Below are positions 25,708-34,321 of a DNA stretch of 58,714 bases, one piece after another (position 1 is the stretch's first letter; every line of letters begins with the position of its first letter). Under the pieces are notes generated by a model, which searched no databases, was not told the DNA's origin, and saw nothing but the letters and a program-made list of their open reading frames with translations. The DNA is from Pseudomonas serbica (GTDB taxonomy: Bacteria; Pseudomonadota; Gammaproteobacteria; Pseudomonadales; Pseudomonadaceae), in the NCBI RefSeq assembly GCF_028823535.1, contig NZ_JAQIYM010000024.1:1-58714 (forward strand), given 5' to 3'. A program made the translations under genes and the position numbers.

Positions 25708-25725
25708 TCACGATCCTGGACGTTT

Positions 25726-25770
25726 GCTCGCGACAAGGCCCTGACGTCGAACGTCAGGCCTTTCGCGAGC
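25726..25770 (+). terminator. Long hairpin terminator after the NCS1 permease
   Basis: Outer arms GCTCGCGA and TCGCGAGC enclose a second stem (AAGGCCCTGACGT with ACGTCAGGCCTT, one bulge). It begins 18 bases after the stop codon. The outer arms share the ctcgcga core of the REP elements in this window. Confidence 0.65.
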
Positions 25771-25944
25771 GAACCCCCCGCCTGAACCGAACCGCGCTTG
25801 ATACCCCCCCGTTACCCGCCTGTAACGCCAAGACACTTAGCCAGTGCATCGCCTGAACCTAGAGTGAAGCTCTCGATGGATGGCCCCGGTTGACTGCCTG
25901 CCAGCCATCGATTGCCCAACACACCACCAAGGAAGAGGGACACC

Positions 25945-26682
25945 ATGAGCCAATCAAACGCTGTCAGCCAACAACGCCAGCAGCTGCACGATGAGGTGCA
26001 AGAAGCCGTCAAGTCGATCATGGGTGCAACGCAACTGAAGTCGGCGGATTACGGCAGGGTATTGAGGTCCGCCCTGGCGGCGGCGCAGAAAACCGTCACC
26101 ATCGAAATCGCCCCCGGCGACCTGACCCTGCTCAAGAAGTCTGGCTACAAGCTGTGCTTTGCCAAGAAAGTCGGCACCGCCGACTACAACGTGGTCTGGC
26201 AGTCCTATGTCGCTTACCTGAGCAATAACGAATTCAGCTGGACGCCGTTGTACCAGATGTTCGCTTCCAACGTGTTCAAGGAAAACATCCAGGTCAAAGT
26301 CTCGACCAACATCGTCAATATCGGTCTTGGGCAAACCTCGACACTCGATGAACACGGCCTGCTGAGCCCGGCGATCACGGGCGGCCCGGACGTTTCCATG
26401 ACCTTTGTGAACGAGTACGCGCCGATCCATCCGGGGATCAACCAGCTGTCCACCGGCATCGACGGCAATCAGGTCAGCACGCCGATCTATGTGGCGGTGG
26501 ATCAGGTAGTCACCGGTAAAACCGTACTGACCCCCGTCGAAACCATCCTCGTATGGTTCGAACAGAATGTGCAGACCAGTACCATGTTCAGTACCTCACG
26601 CTCCAAGGCGATCGAAATCGACCTGACGTTCGAAAACACCGCCGGTCGCCTTTATGAAGGCGGTCAATGGAAAACCGTGTAA
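25945..26682 (+). CDS. Unrecognised 245-aa protein
   Basis: ATG at 25945 with GGAAGAGGGA upstream gives a 245-aa protein with no signal peptide and no membrane helix. A helical N-terminus (residues 1-50, Gln/Ala rich) precedes a part rich in Thr, Val, Asn and aromatic residues that looks all-beta (TVTIEIAPGDLTLLKKSG, WQSYVAYLSNNEFSW, IEIDLTFENTAGRLYEGG). I cannot assign a family. It stands alone between two terminators, convergent with a winged-helix regulator gene. A beta-rich small soluble protein of this kind could be a lectin or pore-forming toxin, but nothing in the sequence proves it. Confidence 0.75.
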   Translation: MSQSNAVSQQRQQLHDEVQEAVKSIMGATQLKSADYGRVLRSALAAAQKTVTIEIAPGDLTLLKKSGYKLCFAKKVGTADYNVVWQSYVAYLSNNEFSWTPLYQMFASNVFKENIQVKVSTNIVNIGLGQTSTLDEHGLLSPAITGGPDVSMTFVNEYAPIHPGINQLSTGIDGNQVSTPIYVAVDQVVTGKTVLTPVETILVWFEQNVQTSTMFSTSRSKAIEIDLTFENTAGRLYEGGQWKTV

Positions 26683-26694
26683 CCGGTGCGCGCC

Positions 26695-26720
26695 GGGGCA
26701 ACCCCCAGGGTTGCCCCTTT
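26695..26720. terminator. Terminator between the 245-aa gene and the winged-helix regulator
   Basis: GGGGCAACCC and GGGTTGCCCC form a perfect 10-bp stem with a 3-base loop followed by TTT, 12 bases after the plus-strand stop. The convergent regulator gene ends at 26720, so the hairpin may serve both. Confidence 0.8.
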
Positions 26721-27523
26721 CATTCGTCAATGGCGCCTTTGGCAAAGTAGCCCGTCAGGGACAGGCAGATCGATTGCGCCAGGTCCTCCTGGGTGGCGAT
26801 GCCATAAGGCTGGGTGCGATCGAACTGCGCCGACCAGCGAATCCGCCCCTGCGCGACATCCACCAGGCGCAACGACGCCCGCACCCGCGCAGGCTCGACC
26901 CGCACGCTGCCCTCCAGGCAATAGCTGTAGCGCCCGACGCGTCCGCCATCGGCTGTCTTGACGCTGCTGCGCGGCACCTTCATCAACACATGATTAGCCC
27001 CGGTCTGCGCCTGCTCGAACGACTCGAACAAGCGACAACTCAGCTCCTCGCACAAGCCCCGGGCGAAGTCATCGCCGTCACGGGTAATGCAGGTGAACGG
27101 CTGGATCTGCAAAACCGGATGGCGGGTGGCGATGGCCTTGGGCTGCAATCGCTGATAAGCAAGGCGATAACAGCCGGCCGGTATGCTCAGGCGCACCGGG
27201 TCGTGCTGACCGTTGCTGGCGTAGTGCGCCGCAAGCTTGCGCCGTAGCCGCCCCACCTGCACCCGCACCACAGGGTCATCGCCGGTGCAGTACACCGCCG
27301 GATCACGCCGGAACACCGCGATGCCGATGGCGTGTTCGGTGAGGGGGGTATTGGAGGGTTGCAAGTCGTGCTCGGCCAGAAAGCGCAACAGACTGCCCAT
27401 GCGCCGGGACTTGGCGAACAAGGGACTTGCCAGCAGCAACGCCAGTACTCGCTCCATCTCTTCAGGATCGAGCGGCACGGGAACCCGCGCCGCGCTCGAA
27501 TCCACCATGCGCTTGAACACCAT
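26720..27523 (-). CDS. Winged-helix regulator with TolB/adenylate-cyclase-like C-terminal domain
   Basis: A 267-aa protein starting at ATG 27523 behind GGAGG. The first half carries an OmpR/CadC-type winged-helix domain (MGSLLRFLAEHDLQ, TEHAIGIAVFRRD, GDDPVVRVQVGRLRRKLAAHY). The second half (QIQPFTCITRDGDDFARGL, then GSVRVEPARVRASLRLVDV and GRIRWSAQFDR) matches the alpha/beta domain that accompanies such DNA-binding regions in TolB-like/FlgO-like proteins. There is no receiver domain and no membrane helix, so it is a one-component regulator. Targets are unknown; the convergent 245-aa gene is a candidate. Confidence 0.8.
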   Translation of the reverse strand: MVFKRMVDSSAARVPVPLDPEEMERVLALLLASPLFAKSRRMGSLLRFLAEHDLQPSNTPLTEHAIGIAVFRRDPAVYCTGDDPVVRVQVGRLRRKLAAHYASNGQHDPVRLSIPAGCYRLAYQRLQPKAIATRHPVLQIQPFTCITRDGDDFARGLCEELSCRLFESFEQAQTGANHVLMKVPRSSVKTADGGRVGRYSYCLEGSVRVEPARVRASLRLVDVAQGRIRWSAQFDRTQPYGIATQEDLAQSICLSLTGYFAKGAIDE

Positions 27524-27901
27524 CGCCTGCCTCCGTGCAGATTGCCGACAGGAATAGAGGTGGAACTCCGTGGTTGCGCACGCAACGTGAGCCCAGGGCA
27601 GGCTCGGGTGCTGCAACGACGAAGCTTAGCAGCCGTGATGGAACGGGCAGGCAAAAGCGCTGATAGCCAGCTGACATCCGACGAACGTTAGATTCTGATC
27701 TGCAAAACCTGCAGGACATTTCCCTTTATGGTGAGACCGCTAACCACCGACGCACTGCGAAGTGGCGGTAGTCCCGCCAGGCTCAGTCCTCCTGATCGAC
27801 AAGTCGAGGGGGGGTTGAGGTGCCTGTTTCGTCTACCGCAAATTAAATGAACCCTGTGCACAACTGCCCACCTAACTGAAAGACTATCAGGAGGTGACTA
27901 C
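27524..27901. other. 378-base non-coding region with a structured-looking segment
   Basis: No gene is supported here. The part from about 27715 to 27815 has several short inverted repeats (for example GGCGG-TAGT-CCGCC near 27765-27777 and CTTGTCGATC-type pairs) and would form a branched RNA upstream of the 72-aa gene. It could be a long 5' leader or a small RNA; no known family is recognised. Confidence 0.35.
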
Positions 27902-28120
27902 ATGCAGATCGAAACGACGTGGATTGTATTGGCAGCCGTTCTTCTGTTGATCGAGTTGTGGGCCATCAACCGGGTGCGCAAAAGCGCAGGCAAAGCGAGC
28001 AGCAAAGGCGTGTGGATGGTGGTGATCGTGTTTGTGCCGCTGATCGGATTGATCCTGTGGGCGCTGGCAGGGCCCAAGCACATCACCCACCACCCGGATC
28101 CAGCACAGGCCAGACAATAA
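27902..28120 (+). CDS. Small membrane protein with phospholipase-D N-terminal (PLDc_N) type domain
   Basis: A 72-aa protein with a strong ribosome site (CAGGAGG, 7 bases). Two membrane helices (TTWIVLAAVLLLIELWAINR and GVWMVVIVFVPLIGLILWAL) are linked by a short basic loop, and the second ends in the family's LWALAGPK motif. Such proteins stay in the inner membrane and have no known activity. It is followed by 128 bases without a gene. Confidence 0.82.
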   Translation: MQIETTWIVLAAVLLLIELWAINRVRKSAGKASSKGVWMVVIVFVPLIGLILWALAGPKHITHHPDPAQARQ

Positions 28121-28248
28121 GGCCGGGGCTACGCGTTAACGCTGCATAAACGAGCCAAATGCATGGAACCACAGGCCACATCGGGGTTTCGAAACTCTAT
28201 CAGCGCTGATCCTGGTTCAAACAAGGCGCCATTGGAGAGGAAATCCCG

Positions 28249-28674
28249 ATGAACAGTAGACTGCTGCTTTTGCTCGCTGGCCTCTGCCCTGCCCTGGCAT
28301 TCGCCGAAGGTTGCGACGTGCTGACCCGATCCCAAAGCGCTTCCGTCCCCGTGGTCGAAAGTCATAGTTGTTATGAATACGAAGGCATGCCAGTCAATTC
28401 CATCGACTGGTCATGCAGCAACGAAAGCAAGGACATGCTGACCAGCACCAAGAAGAAAGTCGAACATTGTGCAGATCATTATCAAGCCACCTGCACCGCC
28501 ACGCTGACCCAGGAATCCCTGGCCAATCCTCATTCCACCAGCAAGGACAAGAACAGTCAGTCGGTCAACATCCCCGACAATGCCCAGGTCACGACGTATT
28601 ACTACGGCGCCGAGCACATCGCTCAGGCCAGGATTGATTGTGAGTCTGGCGGTGGGCACTGGAAGGCCAAATAA
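28249..28674 (+). CDS. Small secreted or periplasmic protein, unknown function
   Basis: A 141-aa protein with a clear signal peptide (NSRLLLLLAGLCPALAFA, cleavage before EGC). The mature part has eight cysteines (for example SHSCYEYEG, WSCSNE, VEHCADHYQATCTATL, ARIDCESGG), suggesting disulphide bonds in the periplasm. No family is recognised. A GGAGAGG lies upstream of the ATG, and an intrinsic terminator follows the stop immediately. Confidence 0.8.
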   Translation: MNSRLLLLLAGLCPALAFAEGCDVLTRSQSASVPVVESHSCYEYEGMPVNSIDWSCSNESKDMLTSTKKKVEHCADHYQATCTATLTQESLANPHSTSKDKNSQSVNIPDNAQVTTYYYGAEHIAQARIDCESGGGHWKAK

Positions 28675-28708
28675 AAAAACCGATGCCTGTGCGGGCATCG
28701 GTTTTTTT
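28675..28708. terminator. Strong bidirectional terminator
   Basis: An A-run, the stem ACCGATGCC/GGCATCGGT with a short loop, and a run of seven T. The T-run serves the plus-strand secreted protein gene; the mirror A-run serves the convergent regulator gene ending at 28761. Confidence 0.92.
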
Positions 28709-28760
28709 CAAGCACCACGGTTGTTGCGCCGACGTAACGCCGGATCACGCCACGCTGTTA

Positions 28761-29309
28761 TCAGAAGTTCGCCGGCGTGTTCGCGCTGATGATTTCCGCC
28801 TCATCCTGGCCGATATTGCGAAACTTGTGCGGTAAGGTCGTCGGAAAGTAATAGCCGTCCCCGGCATTGAGCACGCTGATCTGCCCATCCACCGTCAGCT
28901 CGACGGTGCCACGGGTGACCAGACCGCACTCCTCGCCTTCCGAATGCACGATCGGCTCTTCTCCGGAGCCGGCACCTGGCGCGTACTGTTCGCGCAACAG
29001 ACGCATCTGCCGGCTTGGCACGGAGGCGCCGATCAGCAACAGGCGCAGGCCGTGGCGGCCGAGGTCGGGCTGCTCGTTGGCGCGGAAGACGTATTGATGC
29101 TCACGCGGCGGCTGGTCGAAGGTGAAGAAGTCGGCCAGGGACATGGGGATGCCTTCGAGCAGCTTTTTCAGCGAGCTGACGGAAGGACTGACGCGATTCT
29201 GTTCGATCAGGGAAATGGTGGCATTGGTGACGCCGCTACGCCGGGCCAGCTCGCGCTGGGACAGCTTGTAGCTTTCGCGTACTAATTTGAGTCGTGAGCC
29301 CGTGTCCAT
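28761..29309 (-). CDS. puuR: XRE-cupin regulator, PuuR-like
   Basis: A 182-aa protein with an N-terminal helix-turn-helix (RLKLVRESYKLSQRELARRS, then NATISLIEQNR) and a C-terminal cupin (HSEGEECGLVTRGTVEL, DGYYFPTTLPHKFRN). This is the layout and length of PuuR, the repressor of putrescine catabolism, and the gene lies 339 bases upstream of the puuB stop on the same strand. By analogy it would repress the puu genes and respond to putrescine. The 20-bp dyad between puuA and puuD is a candidate target. XRE-cupin proteins are numerous in Pseudomonas, so the name depends on context. Confidence 0.8.
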   Translation of the reverse strand: MDTGSRLKLVRESYKLSQRELARRSGVTNATISLIEQNRVSPSVSSLKKLLEGIPMSLADFFTFDQPPREHQYVFRANEQPDLGRHGLRLLLIGASVPSRQMRLLREQYAPGAGSGEEPIVHSEGEECGLVTRGTVELTVDGQISVLNAGDGYYFPTTLPHKFRNIGQDEAEIISANTPANF

Positions 29310-29481
29310 GACAGCCTTATGTGCTTGGTACGCAAGGGTAATGGGGGTGGAGAGCAGGCGTGGATCGCGCCGTTTTCCGGTCCCGGAAACGTGAAAGGCG
29401 GCTATTAAATCACGTTTGTGGGTGTTGCTCAGCAGGTTCGATAAACGGTGGAAAAAAACAGCCGTCTGCCATGACGCCGTA

Positions 29482-29580
29482 CCCCCTGTGGGAGCGGGCT
29501 TGCTCGCGAAAGCGGTGAGTCAGGTAACATCATCGGTGACTGATACGCCGCTTTCGCGAGCAAGCCCGCTCCCACGGGGG
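29482..29580. repeat. REPIN (two inverted REP sequences), puuB-puuR gap
   Basis: CCCCCTGTGGGAGCGGGCTT... (29482-29514) is mirrored by a complementary copy ending CCCGCTCCCACGGGGG (29548-29580), leaving a loop of about 33 bases. The rest of the 338-base gap (29310-29647) holds no gene. Confidence 0.88.
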
Positions 29581-29647
29581 ACAGGGGTTTTTCTGAATAC
29601 AAAAGGCCGGCAGCACCTGATCGGGATGGCTGCCGGTGAGGTAAATC

Positions 29648-30931
29648 TTAGATCCCGAAACGATCACGCAGCGAGTAGTACACCGCGCCCAAGGCAGTCA
29701 ACGGCGCCGAGAAGGTGCGCCCGCCGATCATCGGCATGTGCGGCAGCGAGGCGAAGGCGTCGAAGCGCTCGGCATCGCCGCGGATCATTTCCGAGATCAG
29801 CTTGCCCGCCAGGTGCGAGCAGGTGACGCCGTGGCCGCTGTAGCCTTGCATGTAGTAGGCGTTCTTCTCGATACGGCCGAACTGCGGCATGCGCGACATG
29901 GTCAGCAGGAAGTTGCCGGTCCAGCGGTAGTCGATCTTCACGTCCTTCAACTGCGGGAAGGTCTTGAGGATTTTCGGGCGGATCAGTTGTTCGATGTCGT
30001 CCGGCTCGCGCGCGCCGTAGACCACGCCGCCACCGTAGAGCAGGCGGTTGTCGGCGGTCAGGCGGTAGTAGTCGAGCAGGTAGTTGCAGTCTTCGACGCA
30101 GTAGTTGTTCTTGATCAGGCTGCGCGCCTGCTTCTCCGACAACGGCTCGGTGACGACGATCTGCGAACCGCAGGGCATGCTCTTGCTGGTCACGCGGTTG
30201 TCCAGGCCCTGCGGCAGGTAGGCGTTACCGGCGATCAGCAGGTATTTGGCCTTGACCACGCCTTTGGCGGTGCGCACGGTGATCGGTTCGCCGTAGGTGA
30301 TTTCCACCGCCGCCGATTGCTCGTAGATCTTGCCGCCCAGGCCGATGATCGCCGAAGCCTCGCCCAATGCCAGGTTCAGCGGGTGAATGTGCCCGCCTTG
30401 CATGTCCAGCAGGCCGCCAACGTAAGCCTCGGAACCGACTTCGCGCCTGATGTCATCCTTGCCGAGCATCGTCAGGTTCTTGTTGCCGTAGCGCTCCCAG
30501 CTCTTCTTCTGTTCGGCCAGGCCCTTGAGCTGCTTCTTGTTCATCGCGGCGAAGATGCCGCCCGGACGGTAGTCGCACTGGATATCGTAGTGCTGTATGC
30601 GCTGACGAATGATGTCGGCGCCTTCGAAGATCATGCTGCCAAGGACTTCGGCGGTCTTGTCGCCATAACGCTCTTCGATGACGTCGACGTCACGGCTGTA
30701 GGAATTGACCAGTTGGCCACCGTTGCGACCGCTGGCGCCGAAGCCGACTTTGGCCGCTTCGAGCACAGTGACGCTGTAGCCCGCTTCGGCGAGGAACAGT
30801 GCAGAGGACAGGCCGGTGTAGCCGGCGCCGATCACGCAGACGTCGCAATCCACCGCGCCTTCCAGCACCGGGAAATCGCCGGTGAAGTTGCGGGTGGCCG
30901 CGTAGTAGCTGTTTACATGTGCTTGTTTCAT
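29648..30931 (-). CDS. puuB: Gamma-glutamylputrescine oxidoreductase (FAD)
   Basis: A 427-aa FAD-dependent amine oxidase of the DAO family. The start at 30931 is behind GGAGAAG. It opens with HVNSYYAATRNFTGDFPVLEG, typical of PuuB, then the dinucleotide motif VIGAGYTGLSSALFLAEAGY and the ASGRNGGQLVNSYSRD flavin segment, and closes with YMQGYSGHGVTCSHLAGKL. It oxidises gamma-glutamylputrescine to the aldehyde used by PuuC. The gene follows puuC by 52 bases. Confidence 0.92.
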   Translation of the reverse strand: MKQAHVNSYYAATRNFTGDFPVLEGAVDCDVCVIGAGYTGLSSALFLAEAGYSVTVLEAAKVGFGASGRNGGQLVNSYSRDVDVIEERYGDKTAEVLGSMIFEGADIIRQRIQHYDIQCDYRPGGIFAAMNKKQLKGLAEQKKSWERYGNKNLTMLGKDDIRREVGSEAYVGGLLDMQGGHIHPLNLALGEASAIIGLGGKIYEQSAAVEITYGEPITVRTAKGVVKAKYLLIAGNAYLPQGLDNRVTSKSMPCGSQIVVTEPLSEKQARSLIKNNYCVEDCNYLLDYYRLTADNRLLYGGGVVYGAREPDDIEQLIRPKILKTFPQLKDVKIDYRWTGNFLLTMSRMPQFGRIEKNAYYMQGYSGHGVTCSHLAGKLISEMIRGDAERFDAFASLPHMPMIGGRTFSAPLTALGAVYYSLRDRFGI

Positions 30932-30983
30932 AGACTTCTCCGATGGCCGCCGCACAACGCCGGCGACCGCCGCTTTATTGTTA

Positions 30984-32474
30984 TTAGAGCTTGATCCAGG
31001 TCGCTTTGAGCTCGGTGTACTTGTCGAACGCGTGCAGCGATTTGTCCCGGCCATTGCCCGACTGCTTGAAGCCGCCAAACGGCGCGGTCATGTCGCCGCC
31101 GTCATACTGGTTAACCCAGATACTGCCGGCACGCAAGCCACGGGCGAAGGTGTGGGCCTTGCTCAGGTTGCTGGTCCACACGCCGGCGGCCAGGCCGTAG
31201 ATGCTGTCGTTGGCAATCGCCAAGGCTTCTTCAGTGCTGTCAAAGGTGATCACCGACAGCACCGGGCCGAAGATTTCTTCCTGGGCGATGGTCATGGCGT
31301 TGGTTACGCCGTCGAAAATCGCCGGCTCCACATACAGGCCGCCGGTGTCCTCGAGAGTGCGGCTGCCGCCGGCGATCAACCGGGCGCCCTGCTCCTTGCC
31401 GATGTTGATATAGCGCAGCACGTTGTCCAGTTGACGCTGATCCACGACCGCGCCGACGGTGGTCGCCGGATCGAGCGCGTGCCCCGGCTTCCAGCCTTGC
31501 AGGGCCTCGACCAGCAGCGGGATGAACTGGTCGCGGATCGAACGTTCCACCAGCAAACGCGAGCCGGCGGTGCAGACTTCGCCCTGGTTGAAGGCAATGG
31601 CGCCGGCGGCGGCCTGTGCGGCGGCGCGCAAGTCCGGGGCATCAGCGAACACCACGTTGGCGCTCTTGCCACCGGCTTCAGCCCAGACGCGTTTCATGTT
31701 GCTTTGCCCGGCGTAGATCATCAGTTGCTTGGCAATCGCCGTGGAACCGGTGAAGGCCAGCACGTCGACGTCCATGTGCAGCGCCAGCGCCTTGCCCACG
31801 GTGTGGCCGAAGCCCGGCAGTACGTTGAAGACGCCTTTGGGTATGCCCGCATCCAGCGCCAGTTGCGCGATACGAATAGCCGTCAGTGGCGACTTTTCCG
31901 AAGGCTTGAGGATGAACGAGTTGCCCATCGCCAGGGCCGGGGCGAATTTCCAGCTGGCCATGATCAGCGGGAAGTTCCACGGCACGATGGCCGCGACCAC
32001 GCCGGCCGCTTCGCGGGTCACCAGACCCAGTTGATCGTGGGGCGTGGCGGCGACTTCATCGTAGATCTTGTCGATGGCTTCGGCGGTCCAGCGGATCGCG
32101 TTGGCGGTCGCCGGGATGTCGATGGCCAGGGAATCGCCGATCGGCTTGCCCATGTCGAGGGTTTCGAGCAGCGCCAGTTCTTCCTGGTTGGCCAGGATCA
32201 GGTCGGCGAAGCGGATCAGGATGCGCTTGCGCTCGGCCGGGGCCAGCCCGGACCAGACGCCGGATTCGAAGGCGCGTCGCGCCACCGCGACTGCTGCATT
32301 GGCATCGGCTTCGTCGGTGCTGGCGACGTTCGCCAGGAAACGACCGTCCACCGGGCTGATGCATTCGAACGTCGCACCGCTGGCGGCTGCGCAGTATTGG
32401 CCGTCAATGAATGCGCGACCTTCGAGGGTGAGGGACTGGAAGCGTTGCTCCCAGTCGCTGCGAGTAATTGTCAT
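30984..32474 (-). CDS. puuC: Aldehyde dehydrogenase (gamma-glutamyl-gamma-aminobutyraldehyde dehydrogenase)
   Basis: A 496-aa NAD(P)+ aldehyde dehydrogenase with the catalytic Cys in GEVCTAGSRL, the general-base Glu in WAEAGGKSANVV and the coenzyme loop FTGSTAIAKQ. The ATG at 32474 fits the family N-terminus (TITRSDWEQRFQSL) although its ribosome site is weak. In this operon it oxidises gamma-glutamyl-gamma-aminobutyraldehyde to gamma-glutamyl-GABA; homologues in Pseudomonas (KauB) also act on other polyamine-derived aldehydes. Confidence 0.92.
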   Translation of the reverse strand: MTITRSDWEQRFQSLTLEGRAFIDGQYCAAASGATFECISPVDGRFLANVASTDEADANAAVAVARRAFESGVWSGLAPAERKRILIRFADLILANQEELALLETLDMGKPIGDSLAIDIPATANAIRWTAEAIDKIYDEVAATPHDQLGLVTREAAGVVAAIVPWNFPLIMASWKFAPALAMGNSFILKPSEKSPLTAIRIAQLALDAGIPKGVFNVLPGFGHTVGKALALHMDVDVLAFTGSTAIAKQLMIYAGQSNMKRVWAEAGGKSANVVFADAPDLRAAAQAAAGAIAFNQGEVCTAGSRLLVERSIRDQFIPLLVEALQGWKPGHALDPATTVGAVVDQRQLDNVLRYINIGKEQGARLIAGGSRTLEDTGGLYVEPAIFDGVTNAMTIAQEEIFGPVLSVITFDSTEEALAIANDSIYGLAAGVWTSNLSKAHTFARGLRAGSIWVNQYDGGDMTAPFGGFKQSGNGRDKSLHAFDKYTELKATWIKL

Positions 32475-32548
32475 GGTTGTGACTCGACGCAGGAAATTGA
32501 GTGATCGTCGGACCGACGCCCGCCAATTCAAATTTGCAATACGATCCC

Positions 32549-32638
32549 TGTGGGAGCGGGCTTGCTCGCGAAAGCGCCGGCACATCCAATATTGATGTCA
32601 CCTGACACTCCGCTTTCGCGAGCAAGCCCGCTCCCACA
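32549..32638. repeat. REPIN between puuA and puuC
   Basis: TGTGGGAGCGGGCTTGCTCG (32549-32576 in full) and its complement CGCTTTCGCGAGCAAGCCCG (to 32638) flank a 34-base spacer. The element sits inside the minus-strand transcription unit, between the puuA stop and puuC start, so the hairpin would lie in the intercistronic mRNA. Confidence 0.88.
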
Positions 32639-32661
32639 TTTGATTGTGTTGAACCGACTAA

Positions 32662-34038
32662 TCAGACGGTATGCAAGTACCAGTTGTATTCAAGGTCGGA
32701 GATGGAGTTCTCGAACTCGGCCAGCTCGCTTTCCTTGCACGCCACGAACACGTCGATGTACATCGGGTCGATGTAGCGCGCCATGACTTCGCTGTCGTCC
32801 AGCTCGCGCAGGGCATCGCGCAGGTTGTTCGGCAGGCTCTGCTCGTTCTGCTCGTAGCTGTTGCCTTCCACCGGGGCGCCCGGCTCGACCTGGTTGGTCA
32901 GGCCGTGGTGCACACCGGCCAATACCGAGGCCATCAACAGGTACGGGTTGGCATCGGCACCGGCCACGCGGTGTTCGATGCGCACGGCATCCGGTGAACC
33001 GGTTGGCACGCGGACCGCCACGGTACGGTTGTCGATGCCCCAGCTCGGCGAGTTCGGCACGTAGAACTGCGCACCGAAACGACGGTAGGAGTTGACGTTC
33101 GGGCAGAGGAACGCCATCTGCGCCGGCAGGGTCTCGAGCACACCGCCGATCGCGTGTCGCAGCGCGGCGTTCTGCTCGGGATCCTCGCTGGCAAAGATGT
33201 TGTTGCCTTCTTTGTCGAGAATCGAAATGTGCACGTGCAGACCGTTACCCGCCTGGCCCGGATACGGCTTGGCCATGAAGGTGGTGTCCATCTCGTGGTC
33301 GTAGGCGATGTTCTTCACCAGGCGCTTGAGCAGGACGGCGTAGTCGCAGGCCTTTATAGGGTCGGCCACGTGATGCAGGTTGACTTCGAATTGCGCCGGG
33401 GCGCTTTCCTTGACGATGGCGTCAGCCGGGATGCCCTGCTCTTTCGCGCCTTCGAGGATGTCCTGCAGGCAGTCGACGTACTCGTCGAGGTCGTCGATCA
33501 GGTACACCTGGGTCGACATCGGACGCTTGCCGGACACCGGCGAACGCGGCGACTGCGGACGACCGTTCACGTTGTCCTGGTCGATCAAGTAGAACTCCAG
33601 TTCGAACGCGGCGCAGATGGTCAGGCCCATGTCGTCGAACTTGCGCACCACATTGGCCAGCACTTCCCGCGGGTCGGCGAAGAACGGCTGGCCTTCGAGT
33701 TCGTGCATGGTCATCAGCAATTGCGCGGTTGGGCGCTTCTGCCAGGGCTCGATGCTCAGGGTGCCGGGGATCGGGTAGCAGATCCGGTCGGAGTCGCCGA
33801 TGTCCAGACCCAGGCCGGTGCTTTCCACCGTGGAGCCATTGATGTCGAGGGCAAACAGGGACGCCGGCAGGTTGATGCCTTTCTCGTAAACCTTATGAAG
33901 ACTGGTGCGTTCGATGCGCTTACCGCGCACCACACCGTTCATATCCGCAATCAGAAGGTCGACGTACAAAACCTCAGGATATTTCTTAAGGAATGCGTTT
34001 GCTTCGTTGAGTTGAACGGTACGCAGAGGGACCGACAT
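32662..34038 (-). CDS. puuA: Gamma-glutamylputrescine synthetase (glutamine synthetase family)
   Basis: A 458-aa glutamine-synthetase-fold ligase. Features are DMNGVVRGKRIERTSL near the N-terminus, AAFELEFYLIDQDN (metal Glu), GLHVHISILDKEGNN (His and ATP/glutamate site), SYRRFGAQFYVPN and IEHRVAGADANPYLLMA. It joins glutamate to putrescine at ATP cost, the first step of the pathway. It is divergent from puuD and first in the puuA-C-B direction. Confidence 0.93.
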   Translation of the reverse strand: MSVPLRTVQLNEANAFLKKYPEVLYVDLLIADMNGVVRGKRIERTSLHKVYEKGINLPASLFALDINGSTVESTGLGLDIGDSDRICYPIPGTLSIEPWQKRPTAQLLMTMHELEGQPFFADPREVLANVVRKFDDMGLTICAAFELEFYLIDQDNVNGRPQSPRSPVSGKRPMSTQVYLIDDLDEYVDCLQDILEGAKEQGIPADAIVKESAPAQFEVNLHHVADPIKACDYAVLLKRLVKNIAYDHEMDTTFMAKPYPGQAGNGLHVHISILDKEGNNIFASEDPEQNAALRHAIGGVLETLPAQMAFLCPNVNSYRRFGAQFYVPNSPSWGIDNRTVAVRVPTGSPDAVRIEHRVAGADANPYLLMASVLAGVHHGLTNQVEPGAPVEGNSYEQNEQSLPNNLRDALRELDDSEVMARYIDPMYIDVFVACKESELAEFENSISDLEYNWYLHTV

Positions 34039-34250
34039 GATGCACCTATTTTTTACTGTTAATTATTATGTTCACCGCCCTTTCACGTAGCCAGTCAATC
34101 CGAAAGGCAAAGTGAAGTCAATAGCGAACACTTGGCCTTTCAACGTTTATTTTCGGGCCTCTCAGAGGCACGAGAGTGCCAGATCATCCCGGGAACACGC
34201 ATAAATCCTCAGCTTCAGACGTGTGGCGTTTAGAATTTTTTACATGAGAG

Positions 34251-34270
34251 TTGTTAATTAAAATCAACAA
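34251..34270. promoter_or_regulatory. 20-bp imperfect palindrome between puuA and puuD
   Basis: TTGTTAATTAAAATCAACAA has matching arms with one mismatched pair and a central AA. It lies in the 283-base divergent gap (34039-34321), 51 bases from the puuD start. AT-rich dyads of this size are what PuuR-type repressors bind, so it is the best operator candidate in the region. Confidence 0.5.
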
Positions 34271-34321
34271 GGCTAAGCTCCGGAAAAGCTCGTTCAAGTG
34301 TGAAACTTCGAGGTGATAAAA

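Noticed and set aside
28673..29580. CRISPR-like repeats among the hairpins and REP copies
   Set aside because: Copies are inverted pairs, not regularly spaced direct repeats, and there are no cas genes.
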